A stretch of DNA of 64,000 nucleotides from Streptomyces hoynatensis (GTDB lineage: Bacteria > Actinomycetota > Actinomycetes > Streptomycetales > Streptomycetaceae). Shown piece after piece: positions 1-8,911 of this stretch; within the stretch, counting starts at the first letter, position 1; every line of letters starts with the position of its first letter. The notes below the pieces were generated by a model. That model saw nothing but the letters and a program-made list of their open reading frames with translations, was not told where the DNA came from and did no database searches. Position numbers and translations under genes: made by a program. The DNA lies in NCBI RefSeq assembly GCF_003626535.1, contig NZ_RBAL01000001.1:558001-622000 (forward strand), in the 5' to 3' direction.

Positions 1-89
1 TGCCCGAGCGGTTCAAGGACGGCTCCACCCCCGCGAGCCACCCCTCGGCCTGCCACTTCGCGGACGAGAAGGACGTGGTGCACGCCTGA
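1..89 (+). CDS. Peptide ABC transporter ATP-binding protein, C-terminal end (partial)
   Basis: Only the last 28 codons are present, in the third forward frame, ending at a TGA. They encode a tail with the sequence HPSACHF. The same tail closes the two OppF/DppF-type ATPases further along (HPSACHF in the first operon, LSACHF in the second), and it belongs to the C-terminal oligopeptide/dipeptide transporter domain that follows the ATPase core. A peptide ABC transporter operon therefore ends here. Whether it is a third complete set cannot be told from the window. Confidence 0.75.
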   Translation, partial: PERFKDGSTPASHPSACHFADEKDVVHA

Positions 90-218
90 GGCGTGCGCCG
101 GGGCGCGCGGTCCCCGCGAGGGCCGCGCGCCGGTGCTCACGAGGGCCGCGCGCCGGTGCCCGTGCCGGCGTGTCCCGGGCGCGGGCCGTCCCGGGCGCGG
201 GCCGTCGCCGGGGCTGCC
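90..218. repeat. Convergent spacer with two short tandem duplications
   Basis: This spacer separates two converging genes. A 20-bp unit occurs at 117-136 and again at 140-159 (period 23). A second 16-bp unit beginning CCCGGGCGCGGG occurs at 174-189 and 190-205, directly abutting. Both are rich in self-complementary GC runs, so the spacer may act as a bidirectional terminator, but no U-tract is present. Confidence 0.5.
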
Positions 219-1481
219 TCAGCGCTGGTTGCTGCCCAGGACGACGGTGCGCCAGGTGAAGCCGTCGGCGGAGATCCGGTAGTGGCCCGGGTGGCCCAGG
301 TCGGTCAGCAGGTAGCCGGCCGGGGTGAGCGAGGGCAGCTCGGGCGGCGGGCCCTCGCGCTCCACCGCGAAGGTGAGGCCGCCGTCGGCACTGGCGTAGA
401 TGGCGTCGTCCGCGTAGACGATGAGCCTGCCCTCCGCGGTGACGAAGGGCTCGCCCACCAGCGAGCCCGGGCTGCCCTCCGCCCCGCTCGACCACATCAG
501 CCGCCAGGTCGCGCCCTCGTCCGTGCTCCGGTACAGGTGCAGCAGCGGGCTGCCGACGCTGCCGTCGAGGGGATCGGCGGTCAGCCCCCCGCACTCGAAG
601 ACGTACAGCGCGCCGGGCCCGGCCACCAGGCGGGCCTCGCCGGCCCCCCACGCCACCGCGCCGCCGCTCCCGCCGTCCGCGGCCCCGCCGCCCCCGCCGC
701 CCCCGCCGCCCCCGTCGCCACCATCGCCCCCGTCGCCCCCGTCGTCTTCGTCGCCGTCCGCTGTCCCCGGCATCCGGGGCAGCAGCCGCCAGCTGTGGCC
801 CAGGTCCCGGCTGACGGCGATGCGCCGCGCCCCGGTGCCGGGGACCAGGCCCTGCACCCAGGGCGTGCCGTCGGGCAGCAGTTCGGGCGGGGCGAGGTGG
901 TCGAGCGGCGGCTGGGCTTCCAGCTCCCGGTACGCGCCGCTGTCGGGCATCAGCACCATGACGTGGTCGTCGGCCACCGTCAGCGAGGCGCCCTCGGGGA
1001 TCTCCGGCGCCGTGCCGCCGTCGAGCCCTTCGGTGACCTGCTGCCAGCTGCGTGCGGCGTCGGTGGTCACCCAGGCGAGGTCCGTGCCGTCGGGCAGCAC
1101 GGCGGACAGCCGGGCCACGCCGGGGCCGGCCGCGGCCACGGAGCGTCCGCCGGCGTCCGCCGGCATCCGGGGCGCCGCCCGCAGCTGCCAGTCCGCGCCG
1201 TCGAGGAGCACCGCGACCCGGTAGGCGCAGGCGCCTGAGCCGCTTCCGCAGTCGGTGAGCAGGGCGAATCCGTTGCGTTCGTCGCTGAACCCGAGGGAGA
1301 AGTCCTCGCCGGGCAGCCAGGTCCCGGAGGGAATCTCGGGCGGGGAGGCGGAGGGGGCGGGCCGGGAGACGGTCGGCGGAGCGGCCGGGGCCTCGTCCGG
1401 GTGTTCCACCGAGGAGGTGCACGCGGCCAGGGCGGCCACGGCGAGGAGGGCTATCGGAAGGAGGGGCGACCCGCTTCGCAT
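219..1481 (-). CDS. Secreted lipoprotein with Asp-box (BNR/sialidase-like) repeats
   Basis: Predicted lipoprotein of 420 residues. The N-terminus is a signal peptide ending in a lipobox (LAAC, Cys21), so the mature protein should be tethered outside the membrane. The remainder carries several Asp-box-type motifs (S-x-D-x-G-x-[TS]-[WF]: SRDLGHSW, STDEGATW, SADGGLTF), as found in beta-propellers of sialidase or WD40/YVTN type. No sialidase catalytic set is evident, so enzymatic activity is not claimed. Residues about 242-271 are a run of Gly and Asp in the middle of the propeller. I chose the ATG at 1481 because it gives a compact signal peptide; a -10-like TATCTT lies 6 nt upstream, suggesting a leaderless transcript. 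The frame also extends upstream to 1604. Confidence 0.8.
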   Translation of the reverse strand: MRSGSPLLPIALLAVAALAACTSSVEHPDEAPAAPPTVSRPAPSASPPEIPSGTWLPGEDFSLGFSDERNGFALLTDCGSGSGACAYRVAVLLDGADWQLRAAPRMPADAGGRSVAAAGPGVARLSAVLPDGTDLAWVTTDAARSWQQVTEGLDGGTAPEIPEGASLTVADDHVMVLMPDSGAYRELEAQPPLDHLAPPELLPDGTPWVQGLVPGTGARRIAVSRDLGHSWRLLPRMPGTADGDEDDGGDGGDGGDGGGGGGGGGGAADGGSGGAVAWGAGEARLVAGPGALYVFECGGLTADPLDGSVGSPLLHLYRSTDEGATWRLMWSSGAEGSPGSLVGEPFVTAEGRLIVYADDAIYASADGGLTFAVEREGPPPELPSLTPAGYLLTDLGHPGHYRISADGFTWRTVVLGSNQR

Positions 1482-1621
1482 GCAGGGAAGATACCCAGCG
1501 CCGACCTCCGCGAATACGGACCGGAGCGCTGCTGCGAACGGGTGCATGCGGGCGGCAAGCCACCCGGCGGGCCCCGTTGTCCCGCGCATCTCGGGCAGAT
1601 CCATGGCTATCGTATCTAAAT

Positions 1622-3313
1622 GTGACTTTCCGTACGCCGGGCAGGCCCCGTGATGCCGAAGCTCAGCGGCGCGGACGCGCTCCCCGCCGGCTTACGGCCG
1701 CGGCCGGCGCCGCCGTCCTCGCCCTGGCCACCACGGCCTGTGCCGGGGGCAACGGCGGCTACCTCGGAGGCGGCGGGGACGGCGGCCTGATCCGCGCCTC
1801 CTGGGGCGACCCGCAGCACCCGCTGGAACCCGCGAACACCAACGAGGTGCAGGGCGGCAAGGTCCTCGACATGATTTTCCGGGGGCTCGTGCACTACAAC
1901 CCCGAGACCGGCCGGGCGGAGAACGCCGTGGCCCAGTCGATCGACACCGAGGACCAGCGGAACTTCACCATCAGGCTGAAGGACGGCTGGACGTTCAGCG
2001 ACGGCACCCCGGTCACCGCGAAGTCCTTCACCGACGCCTGGAACTACGGCGCGGCCGGCGAGAACGCCCAGGTCGCCAGCTACTTCTTCCAGTTCATCGA
2101 GGGATACGACGAGGTCCACCCCGCCGAGAGCGGCGCCAGGCCGACCGCCCGCACCCTCCGCGGCCTGCACGTGGTGGACGACCACACCTTCACCGTGCGG
2201 CTCACCCGGCCCTTCTCGCTGTGGCCGCAGACCCTCGGCTACACCGCCTACGCTCCCCTGCCCCGGTCCTTCTTCGAGGACCACGACGCCTGGCTCGCCA
2301 AGCCCGTCGGCAACGGCCCCTACCGGATCGACTCCTACCAGCCGGGCCAGCGGATGACCCTGGTCGCCAACGAGGACTACGCGGGGGAGGACAAGCCGCG
2401 GAACGACGGCGTCGAACTCCGCGTCTACACCGACAACAACACCGCGTACACCGACCTCCAGGCCGGCAACCTCGACCTCATCGACGACGTGCCCGCCGCC
2501 CGGCTCGGGAACGTCGAGAACGACCTCGGCGACCGCTACGTCAACCAGCCGGCCGGCATCCTGCAGACCGTCTCCTTCCCGCTCTACGACCGGGACTGGA
2601 GCGGCCGGAGCGCGGCCAAGGTGCGCCAGGGCCTATCCATGGCGATCAACCGGGAGGAGATCACCTCCCGGCTCTACCACGGCACCCGCACCCCGGCCGG
2701 CGACTTCACCTCCCCCGTGCTCGGCGACGCGGGCGGCTACCGGGCGGACCTGTGCGGCGACGTGTGCGCGTACCGCCCCCGGCGCGCCAGGGAGCTGATC
2801 GAGGAGGGCGGCGGCCTGCCCGGCGGCCACGTCACCCTCACCTCCAACGTGGACACGGGCTCGCACCGGCAGTGGATGGACGCCGTCTGCCACAGCATCA
2901 ACAACGTCCTGGACGACTCGGACGCCTGCACCGTCAACCCGGTGCCCACCTTCGCCGACTTCCGCAACCGGATCTCCCAGCGCCGGATGACCGGCATGTT
3001 CCGCACCGGCTGGCAGATGGACTACCCGCTGATCCAGAACTTCCTCCAGCCGCTCTATTACACGAACGGCTCCTCCAACGACTCCGGCTACCACAACGAG
3101 GAGTTCGACCAGCGCATCGACCAGGCCAACGCCAGGCCGACGCAACGCGAAGCGGTACGCGACTTCCAGGAGGCGGAACGCATGCTCGTCGACGACCTGC
3201 CGGCCATCCCCCTGTGGTACCAGAACGGAACCGCGGGCTACTCGGAGCGGCTGAGCAATGTGCGGCTCAACCCCTTCTCCGTGCCCGTCTTCACCGACAT
3301 CGAGGTGAGCTGA
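1622..3313 (+). CDS. Peptide ABC transporter substrate-binding lipoprotein (SBP family 5)
   Basis: Extracytoplasmic binding protein of an Opp/Dpp-type peptide importer, about 563 residues. The N-terminal region is Arg-rich, then hydrophobic, ending in a lipobox (TTAC, Cys40). Typical family-5 features follow: FRGLVHYNPETG near the start, LKDGWTFSDGTPVTA, GNGPYRIDSYQPGQRMTLV, and AINREEIT in the second lobe. It is the first gene of a five-gene operon. The start is uncertain. GTG 1622 lies 8 nt after a TATCGT hexamer and lacks a Shine-Dalgarno, which fits a leaderless message; the frame is open back to 1577. The ligand is presumably oligopeptides, which is inference from the family. Confidence 0.9.
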   Translation: MTFRTPGRPRDAEAQRRGRAPRRLTAAAGAAVLALATTACAGGNGGYLGGGGDGGLIRASWGDPQHPLEPANTNEVQGGKVLDMIFRGLVHYNPETGRAENAVAQSIDTEDQRNFTIRLKDGWTFSDGTPVTAKSFTDAWNYGAAGENAQVASYFFQFIEGYDEVHPAESGARPTARTLRGLHVVDDHTFTVRLTRPFSLWPQTLGYTAYAPLPRSFFEDHDAWLAKPVGNGPYRIDSYQPGQRMTLVANEDYAGEDKPRNDGVELRVYTDNNTAYTDLQAGNLDLIDDVPAARLGNVENDLGDRYVNQPAGILQTVSFPLYDRDWSGRSAAKVRQGLSMAINREEITSRLYHGTRTPAGDFTSPVLGDAGGYRADLCGDVCAYRPRRARELIEEGGGLPGGHVTLTSNVDTGSHRQWMDAVCHSINNVLDDSDACTVNPVPTFADFRNRISQRRMTGMFRTGWQMDYPLIQNFLQPLYYTNGSSNDSGYHNEEFDQRIDQANARPTQREAVRDFQEAERMLVDDLPAIPLWYQNGTAGYSERLSNVRLNPFSVPVFTDIEVS

Positions 3314-3317
3314 GCCG

Positions 3318-4241
3318 GTGGGCCGCTACCTCCTCAGGCGTCTGGTGCAGATGGTGCCGGTCTTCACCGGCGCCACCTTCCTCATCTTCCTCATGGTCTA
3401 CGCGCTCGGCGACCCGGTGACCGCCCTCTTCGGCGACCGCGGCCCCGACCCGGCCACCGCCCGGGCGCTGCGCGCGGAGTTCAACCTCGACAAGCCCCTG
3501 TGGGAGCAGTACCTGCGGTACATGGGCAAGATCTTCACCGGCGACTTCGGCACCGCGTTCAACGGCCGCCCCGTCACCGAGCTGATGGCCAACGCCTTCC
3601 CGATCAGTTTCCGGCTGATGCTGGTCGCGCTCGGCCTGGAAATGGTCCTCGGCGTCGCCCTCGGCGTCCTCACCGGGCTGCGCCGCGGCCGGGCCCTCGA
3701 CACCTCCGTGCTGCTGGCCACCCTCGTGGTGATCGCCGTGCCGACCTTCGTCCTCGGCACCACGGCCCAGTACCTGCTCGGCGTCGAACTCGGCTGGATC
3801 CAGCCCGCGGTGAGCCCGGACGCCCGCCTCGACGAACTGCTGCTGCCCGGCCTGATCCTCTGCCTGGTGTCCCTGGCCTACGTCACCAGACTCACCAGGA
3901 CCTCCGTGGCGGAGAACGCCCGGGCCGACTACGTGCGCACCGCCGTCGCCAAGGGCCTGCCGGCGCGCCGGGTCACCGTCCGGCACCTGCTGCGCAACTC
4001 GCTGATCCCGGTGGTCACCTACCTCGGCGCCGACATCGGCACGCTGATGGCGGGCGCGATCGTCACCGAGCGGATCTTCAACATCCAGGGCGTCGGCTAC
4101 CAGCTCTTCCAGGGGATCGTGCGGCAGAACTCGCCCACCGTCGTCGGCTTCGTCGTCGTCCTCGTACTGATCTTCCTGCTCGCCAACCTGTTCGTCGACC
4201 TCCTCTACGCCGTGCTCGACCCGAGGATTCGCTATGCCTGA
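3318..4241 (+). CDS. Peptide ABC transporter permease (OppB/DppB type)
   Basis: Integral membrane subunit of the importer, 307 residues, with the opening MGRYLLRRLVQMVPVF typical of DppB-type permeases and about six membrane segments. The cytoplasmic coupling loop with the EAA-type motif lies around residues 210-235 (VAKGLPARRVTVRHLLRNSL). GTG start, four bases after the binding-protein stop. It overlaps the next permease gene by 8 bp, so the genes are translationally coupled. Confidence 0.93.
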   Translation: MGRYLLRRLVQMVPVFTGATFLIFLMVYALGDPVTALFGDRGPDPATARALRAEFNLDKPLWEQYLRYMGKIFTGDFGTAFNGRPVTELMANAFPISFRLMLVALGLEMVLGVALGVLTGLRRGRALDTSVLLATLVVIAVPTFVLGTTAQYLLGVELGWIQPAVSPDARLDELLLPGLILCLVSLAYVTRLTRTSVAENARADYVRTAVAKGLPARRVTVRHLLRNSLIPVVTYLGADIGTLMAGAIVTERIFNIQGVGYQLFQGIVRQNSPTVVGFVVVLVLIFLLANLFVDLLYAVLDPRIRYA

Positions 4242-5235
4242 CCAGGGACGGCTCCCGCTCCCCGCCGAGGACGACCCGGTGGGCGGCGGGAGCGGGCCGC
4301 CGGAGCCGGCCGGCGCGCCCACCCCCACCCTCGCCCCCGCGCCCGGGCGGCCCGCCGGGCCGGGCGCCTCCCCGGAGCCGGACGAGGCCCGCGGGCTGTG
4401 GCGCGACGCCTGGCTCGACCTGCGCCGCAACCCGGTGTTCCTCGTCTCGGCGCTGCTGATCTGCTTCCTCGTCCTCATCGCGCTGTGGCCCGGCCTGATC
4501 GCCACCGGCGACCCGCTGCGGTGCAGCCTCGGCCGCTCCCTCGAAGGCCCCTCGCCCGGCCACTGGTTCGGCTTCGACACCCAGGGCTGCGACGTCTACA
4601 CCCGCACCGTCTACGGCGCCCGCGCCTCCATCGCCGTCGGGGTCTGCGCGGCGCTCGGGGTCGCCGTGCTCGGCGCGGCCGTCGGCGGGCTCGCCGGCTA
4701 CTTCGGCGGCCCGTGGGACACCGCGCTCTCCCGGCTCACCGACGTGTTCTTCGGCATCCCGATGGTGCTGGGCGCGATCGTGTTCCTCAGCATGATCACG
4801 CTGTCCGGGATCTGGCCCGTGGTCCTCATCATCTCGGCGCTCGGCTGGCCGCAGATCGCCCGCATCGCCCGTGGCGCGGTCATCACGGCCAAGCAGCACG
4901 ACTACGTCCAGGCGGCGCGGGCCCTCGGCGCCGGGCACACCAGGCTGCTGCTGCGCCACATCCTGCCCAACGCCGTCGCCCCGGTCATCGTGATGGCGAC
5001 CGTCATGCTGGGGACGTTCATCGCCCTGGAGGCCACCCTCAGCTACCTGGGGGTGGGCCTGCGCCCGCCGACCGTCTCCTGGGGCGTGGACATCTCGGCG
5101 GCCTCCGACGGCATGCAGTTCCGCAACGCCCCCCACATCCTGCTCTACCCGGCCGCCGCGCTCAGTCTCACGGTGCTGGCCTTCATCATGCTCGGCGACG
5201 CCGTGCGCGACGCCCTCGACCCCAAGCTCAGGTGA
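4234..5235 (+). CDS. Peptide ABC transporter permease (OppC/DppC type)
   Basis: Second permease subunit, 333 residues. A Pro/Gly-rich cytoplasmic extension of about 50 residues comes first, then DppC-type sequence: WFGFDTQGCDVYTRTVYGAR, the EAA loop ARALGAGHTRLLLRHILPN, and the closing LGDAVRDALDPKLR characteristic of this subunit. It starts inside the upstream permease gene. A gap of 92 bp with the ribosome site GGAGGAAGG precedes the first ATPase gene. Confidence 0.93.
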   Translation: MPDQGRLPLPAEDDPVGGGSGPPEPAGAPTPTLAPAPGRPAGPGASPEPDEARGLWRDAWLDLRRNPVFLVSALLICFLVLIALWPGLIATGDPLRCSLGRSLEGPSPGHWFGFDTQGCDVYTRTVYGARASIAVGVCAALGVAVLGAAVGGLAGYFGGPWDTALSRLTDVFFGIPMVLGAIVFLSMITLSGIWPVVLIISALGWPQIARIARGAVITAKQHDYVQAARALGAGHTRLLLRHILPNAVAPVIVMATVMLGTFIALEATLSYLGVGLRPPTVSWGVDISAASDGMQFRNAPHILLYPAAALSLTVLAFIMLGDAVRDALDPKLR

Positions 5236-5327
5236 GCCCGGCGCCCGGGCCCGGCCGCCGCGCCACCGGGCGCCCGGCCGGCCGGGGGAGGGCCGGGACC
5301 CGGCGCGAAACGGAGGAAGGACCGCGG

Positions 5328-6305
5328 ATGCTGCTGGAGGTACGGGACCTGCGGGTGGAGTTCCACACCAGGGACGGGGTGGTCAGGGCGGTCGACGGCG
5401 TCAGCTATGCCGTGGACGCCGGGGAGACCCTGGCGGTGCTCGGCGAGTCGGGCTCGGGCAAGTCGGTGGCCGCCCAGGCGGTGATGGGCATCCTGGAGTG
5501 CCCGCCCGCCAGGGTGACCGGCGGCCGGGTGCTCTTCCAGGGCCGCGACCTGCTGACCCTCGGCCGCGAGGAGCGGCGCCGGGTGCGGGGGGAGCGCATG
5601 GCGATGATCTTTCAGGATGCGCTGTCGGCGTTGAATCCGGTGTTGTCGGTGGGGTATCAGCTGGGTGAGCTGTTCCGGGTGCATCGGGGGATGTCGCGTC
5701 GTGAGGCGCGGGCGAAGGCCGTCGAGTTGATGGATCGGGTGCGTATTCCGGCGGCGAAGGAGCGGGTGAACGATTATCCGCATCAGTTTTCCGGTGGTAT
5801 GCGTCAGCGGATCATGATTGCGATGGCGCTGGCCTTGGAGCCGGATGTGATCATCGCGGACGAGCCGACGACGGCGCTGGATGTGACGGTGCAGGCGCAG
5901 GTGATGGATCTGCTTGCGGAGTTGCAGCGTGACTTCCACATGGGGCTGATTCTGATCACGCACGATCTGGGTGTGGTGGCGGATGTGGCGGACAAGATCG
6001 CGGTGATGTATGCGGGGCGGATCGTGGAGAACGCCCCGGTGCACGAGTTGTACAAGCGGCCGGCGCATCCCTACACCCGCGGGCTGCTGGACTCCATCCC
6101 CCGCCTCGACCACAAGGGCGGGGAACTGCGCGCCATCCGGGGCCTGCCGCCCAACCTGCTGCGCGTGCCGGCGGGATGCCCCTTCCACCCGCGCTGCCCG
6201 CTGGCCCGCGAGGACTGCCGCACCGGCGCCCACCCCCCGTTGTTCGAGGTCGCGAGCCGGCGGGCGAGCGCCTGCCACCACTGGAGGGAGACGGTCAGTG
6301 AGTGA
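5328..6305 (+). CDS. Peptide ABC transporter ATP-binding protein (OppD/DppD type)
   Basis: ATPase subunit of 325 residues energising the permease pair. Walker A is GESGSGKS (residues 39-46), the signature is FSGGMRQR, Walker B is [13 protein letters not shown], followed by the His switch ITHDLGVV and the C-terminal peptide-transporter domain with the Cys pattern [17 protein letters not shown] start with GGAGGAAGG 7 nt upstream. From about 5605 to 6040 (roughly residues 93-237) the codon choice shifts abruptly to T- and G-ending codons (GAT, GGT, CGT, ATT, TTG), then returns to the C-rich usage of the flanks. This suggests the ATPase core was replaced by recombination. Confidence 0.94.
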   Translation: MLLEVRDLRVEFHTRDGVVRAVDGVSYAVDAGETLAVLGESGSGKSVAAQAVMGILECPPARVTGGRVLFQGRDLLTLGREERRRVRGERMAMIFQDALSALNPVLSVGYQLGELFRVHRGMSRREARAKAVELMDRVRIPAAKERVNDYPHQFSGGMRQRIMIAMALALEPDVIIADEPTTALDVTVQAQVMDLLAELQRDFHMGLILITHDLGVVADVADKIAVMYAGRIVENAPVHELYKRPAHPYTRGLLDSIPRLDHKGGELRAIRGLPPNLLRVPAGCPFHPRCPLAREDCRTGAHPPLFEVASRRASACHHWRETVSE

Positions 6306-7368
6306 GACGGTGGCAGGGCCGGCGGACGCGGCGGCGCAGCAGGGGGGCGAGGCCCTCCTCGAAGTCCGCGACCTGATCAAGCACTTCCCGCAGGGCGGCG
6401 GCCCCCTCGGCGGGCGGCGGCGCGGGGCGGTGCGCGCGGTGGACGGGGTCTCCTTCACGCTGCGGCGCGGGGAGACCCTGGGCGTCGTGGGGGAGTCGGG
6501 CTGCGGGAAATCCACCCTGGCGAAGCTGCTGATGAGCCTGGAGCGGCCCACCTCGGGGCGCATCCTGTACCGCGGGGAGGACGTCACCCGGCTCGGCGGG
6601 CGGGCGCTGAAGGCGGTGCGGCGCAATATCCAGATGGTGTTCCAGGACCCCTATACCTCGCTGAACCCGCGGATGACGGTCGGCGACATCGTCGGCGAGC
6701 CCTTCGAGATCCACCCCCAGGTCGCGCCAAGGGGGGACCGGCGCCGCCGGGTGCGGGAACTGCTCGACGTGGTCGGCCTGAACCCGGAATACGTGAACCG
6801 ATATCCCCACCAGTTCTCCGGGGGACAGCGGCAGCGCATCGGCATCGCCCGGGGCCTTGCCCTGAACCCGGAGATCATCATCTGCGACGAGCCGGTCTCC
6901 GCCCTCGACGTGTCCATCCAGGCGCAGGTGGTGAACCTGCTGCGGCGGCTGCAGCGGGAGTTCGGCCTTTCCTACCTGTTCATCGCGCACGACCTTTCCG
7001 TCGTGCGGCACATCTCCGACCGCATCGCGGTGATGTACCTGGGGAAATTCGTGGAGACCGGCTCGGAGCGCGAGATCTACGAGCACCCCACGCACCCCTA
7101 TACGCAGGCCCTGCTGTCGGCGGTGCCGGTGCCCGACCCGGGGCTGCGCGACCGCCGCCGGCGCATCATTCTCTCCGGGGACGTGCCCTCGCCCACCGCC
7201 CCGCCGGCCGGCTGCCGGTTCCGCGGGCGGTGCTGGAAGGCGGCGGAGACCTGCGCGCGAAGCGAGCCCGTCCTCGGCATTCCGGCCCGCCTCGCCGAAC
7301 TCCCCGGTCCCGGGCGGCACCCCAGCGCCTGCCATTTCGCCGAGGAGCGGCAGCGGGCCGCGGACTGA
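6298..7368 (+). CDS. Peptide ABC transporter ATP-binding protein (OppF/DppF type)
   Basis: Second ATPase subunit, 356 residues, forming the heterodimer with the preceding one. It shows Walker A GESGCGKS, signature FSGGQRQR, Walker [15 protein letters not shown], His switch IAHDLSVV, and the C-terminal domain ending HPSACHF. GTG start overlapping the upstream gene by 8 bp. Codon use is uniformly C-rich, unlike the middle of its partner. It closes the first five-gene operon and is followed by a strong GC hairpin. Confidence 0.94.
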   Translation: MSETVAGPADAAAQQGGEALLEVRDLIKHFPQGGGPLGGRRRGAVRAVDGVSFTLRRGETLGVVGESGCGKSTLAKLLMSLERPTSGRILYRGEDVTRLGGRALKAVRRNIQMVFQDPYTSLNPRMTVGDIVGEPFEIHPQVAPRGDRRRRVRELLDVVGLNPEYVNRYPHQFSGGQRQRIGIARGLALNPEIIICDEPVSALDVSIQAQVVNLLRRLQREFGLSYLFIAHDLSVVRHISDRIAVMYLGKFVETGSEREIYEHPTHPYTQALLSAVPVPDPGLRDRRRRIILSGDVPSPTAPPAGCRFRGRCWKAAETCARSEPVLGIPARLAELPGPGRHPSACHFAEERQRAAD

Positions 7369-7374
7369 GCCGCA

Positions 7375-7407
7375 CCGGGGCGGGGGGCTCGCGCCGCCCC
7401 GCCCCGG
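7375..7407 (+). terminator. GC-rich hairpin after the first peptide-transporter operon
   Basis: A perfect 11-bp inverted repeat (CCGGGGCGGGG with its complement) around an 11-nt loop starts 6 bp after the last stop codon. There is no U-tract, as usual for Streptomyces terminators. Confidence 0.6.
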
Positions 7408-7573
7408 CCTACGGCACCCGCACGGCCGTACCCCCGCAGTCTGGGCGGTTCGGATATCGGTGTAGCGTCAGGGATGTTGCCTCCCGGTTAACGCCCTCCG
7501 GTCCCGGCTTGTCGCCACATTTCCGAAATCCCCGGCCGACGTCAAGCACGTTTCGGTGTCAATCCGCATAACC

Positions 7574-7601
7574 TTGGCTCACCAATTGGGTGCCATAGGT
7601 T
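7574..7601 (+). promoter_or_regulatory. Candidate housekeeping promoter of the second transporter set
   Basis: TTGGCT (7574-7579) is separated by 16 bp from TAGGTT (7596-7601), a fair match to the Streptomyces HrdB consensus (TTGRCN, TASVDT). The spacer includes the partly symmetrical sequence CACCAATTGGGTG, which could be an operator. The leader to the GTG start would be about 85 nt. Confidence 0.4.
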
Positions 7602-7694
7602 TACACCATTGCTATCCCTTGACGCCAAAGAGTGGGCCTTGCCACAGTCGCGATCAACTCGCTACACAGGCACGACCATGTCGGGGGCGACATC

Positions 7695-8678
7695 GTGGCA
7701 AGCGCAACCCAGGCCGTCGAGGCCGAAGTCGGGGCGGAACTGGTCGGCCGCTCTCCCGGGCAGCTGATGTGGCGGCGTTTCCGCCGCGACCGGGTCGGCG
7801 TCATATCCGGCTGCGTCGTGCTCCTCTTCTTCCTCCTCGGCCTGTTCGCCCCGCTGATAGCGAAGCTGTACGGGAAGGACCCGTATACCCGTTACGGTCA
7901 GGTCCGCCCGGGGCTGCTCAACGAGTTCGGCTATCCCATCAAGCCCAACGGGGGAATCGACGGCGAGTTCTGGTTCGGGCTCGAACCCGGCACCGGACGC
8001 GACGTTTTCACCGAACTTCTCTACGGAATACGCACCTCCCTCCTCATCGCCCTCGCGGTCACCGTGCTGGCCACCCTCACCGCGATCGTGCTCGGCGTCG
8101 CCGCCGGTTTTCTCGGCGGCCGGTGGGACTTCTTCATCAGCCGCCTCATCGACCTGCTGATGGCGTTTCCGCAGCAGCTGTTCTTCGTGGCGTTCCTGCC
8201 GATCATCGCCACCCTCTTCGTCGACCCGCGCGAGGAGACGCCGACCTGGGTGAAGGTGGTCTCCATCGTGGTCGTGCTGTGGGCGCTCGGCTGGATGACG
8301 CTGGGGCGCATCCTGCGCGGCACCGCACTCTCGCTGCGGGAACGGGAGTTCGTCGAGGCCGCCCGGGTCAGCGGCGCCTCCTCCTGGCGGATCATCCGCA
8401 AGGAACTGCTGCCGAACGTCGTCTCCCCGATGCTGGTGCAGTCCACGTACATGCTGCCCAACTTCGTGACCACCGCGGCGGCCCTGTCGTTCCTCGGCGT
8501 CGGCATCACGGAACCCACCCCCGACTGGGGCCGGATGTTCTCCACCGCGGCCGAGGTCTACCACAGCGACATCACCTACATGTTCTTCCCCGGCGTCTCG
8601 ATGGTGATCTTCGTGGTCGCCTTCAACCTCCTCGGGGATGCGGTCAGGGACGCCTTCGACCCGAAGACCGTCGGCTGA
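7695..8678 (+). CDS. Peptide ABC transporter permease, DppC type (first gene of a bldK-like operon)
   Basis: Permease of 327 residues. After a short cytoplasmic tail, GRSPGQLMWRRFRRDRVGV leads into the first membrane span. It has a long periplasmic insertion (residues about 60-95), the coupling loop VEAARVSGASSWRIIRKELL, and the DppC-type end LGDAVRDAFDPKTV. I chose GTG 7695 because GGGGG precedes it by 7-8 nt; the frame is open back to 7632. It heads a set in the order permease - binding protein - permease - ATPase - ATPase, which is that of S. coelicolor bldKABCDE. The bldKA equivalence is inference from order, not from alignment. Confidence 0.9.
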   Translation: MASATQAVEAEVGAELVGRSPGQLMWRRFRRDRVGVISGCVVLLFFLLGLFAPLIAKLYGKDPYTRYGQVRPGLLNEFGYPIKPNGGIDGEFWFGLEPGTGRDVFTELLYGIRTSLLIALAVTVLATLTAIVLGVAAGFLGGRWDFFISRLIDLLMAFPQQLFFVAFLPIIATLFVDPREETPTWVKVVSIVVVLWALGWMTLGRILRGTALSLREREFVEAARVSGASSWRIIRKELLPNVVSPMLVQSTYMLPNFVTTAAALSFLGVGITEPTPDWGRMFSTAAEVYHSDITYMFFPGVSMVIFVVAFNLLGDAVRDAFDPKTVG

Positions 8679-8685
8679 CCCCGCC

Positions 8686-8709
8686 GGGCGGCCCCTTGCC
8701 TGGCCGCCC
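8686..8709 (+). terminator. Hairpin between permease and binding-protein genes
   Basis: GGGCGGCC and GGCCGCCC form a perfect 8-bp stem with an 8-nt loop just after the permease stop. Placed inside the transporter set, it could attenuate read-through or protect an upstream mRNA end, so that the binding protein is expressed separately. Confidence 0.4.
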
Positions 8710-8846
8710 CCGGCACTTCCGGATCTCCCCGCTCCTTCCCGGTTCCCCGGGCGGAACGGCGGCCTCCCCGCACGACCCGCACGACCCCACGACCCTTCCG
8801 GCTCCACGGGATTCACCGACTGCACGACCTGCGCGACCGAGCAGAC

Positions 8847-8887
8847 CGAACACGACCGAACACGACCGACACGACCGACACGACCGA
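8847..8887. repeat. Short tandem repeat upstream of the binding-protein gene
   Basis: Units related to ACACGACCGA recur four to five times with periods of about 9-10 bp, ending 25 bp before the start codon of the binding-protein gene. The stretch is unusually A-rich for this genome. Confidence 0.6.
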
Positions 8888-8911
8888 TGACGGGCAGGTG
8901 CCAAGGAACCA

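Larger units (their letters stand above)
7369..7694 (+). other. 326-bp intergenic region before the second transporter set
   Basis: No gene is seen here. It holds the terminator hairpin at 7375-7407, an 11-bp near-palindrome ATTTCCGAAAT at 7519-7529, a candidate promoter at 7574-7601 and the ribosome site of the next gene. It is noticeably richer in A/T than its surroundings, as expected of a regulatory region. Confidence 0.6.

Noticed and set aside
13..1563. A 516-codon Arg/Ala-rich open frame overlapping the first lipoprotein gene
   Set aside because: Same strand but different frame from the lipoprotein with signal peptide and Asp-boxes. Arg/Pro/Gly low complexity, no ribosome site.
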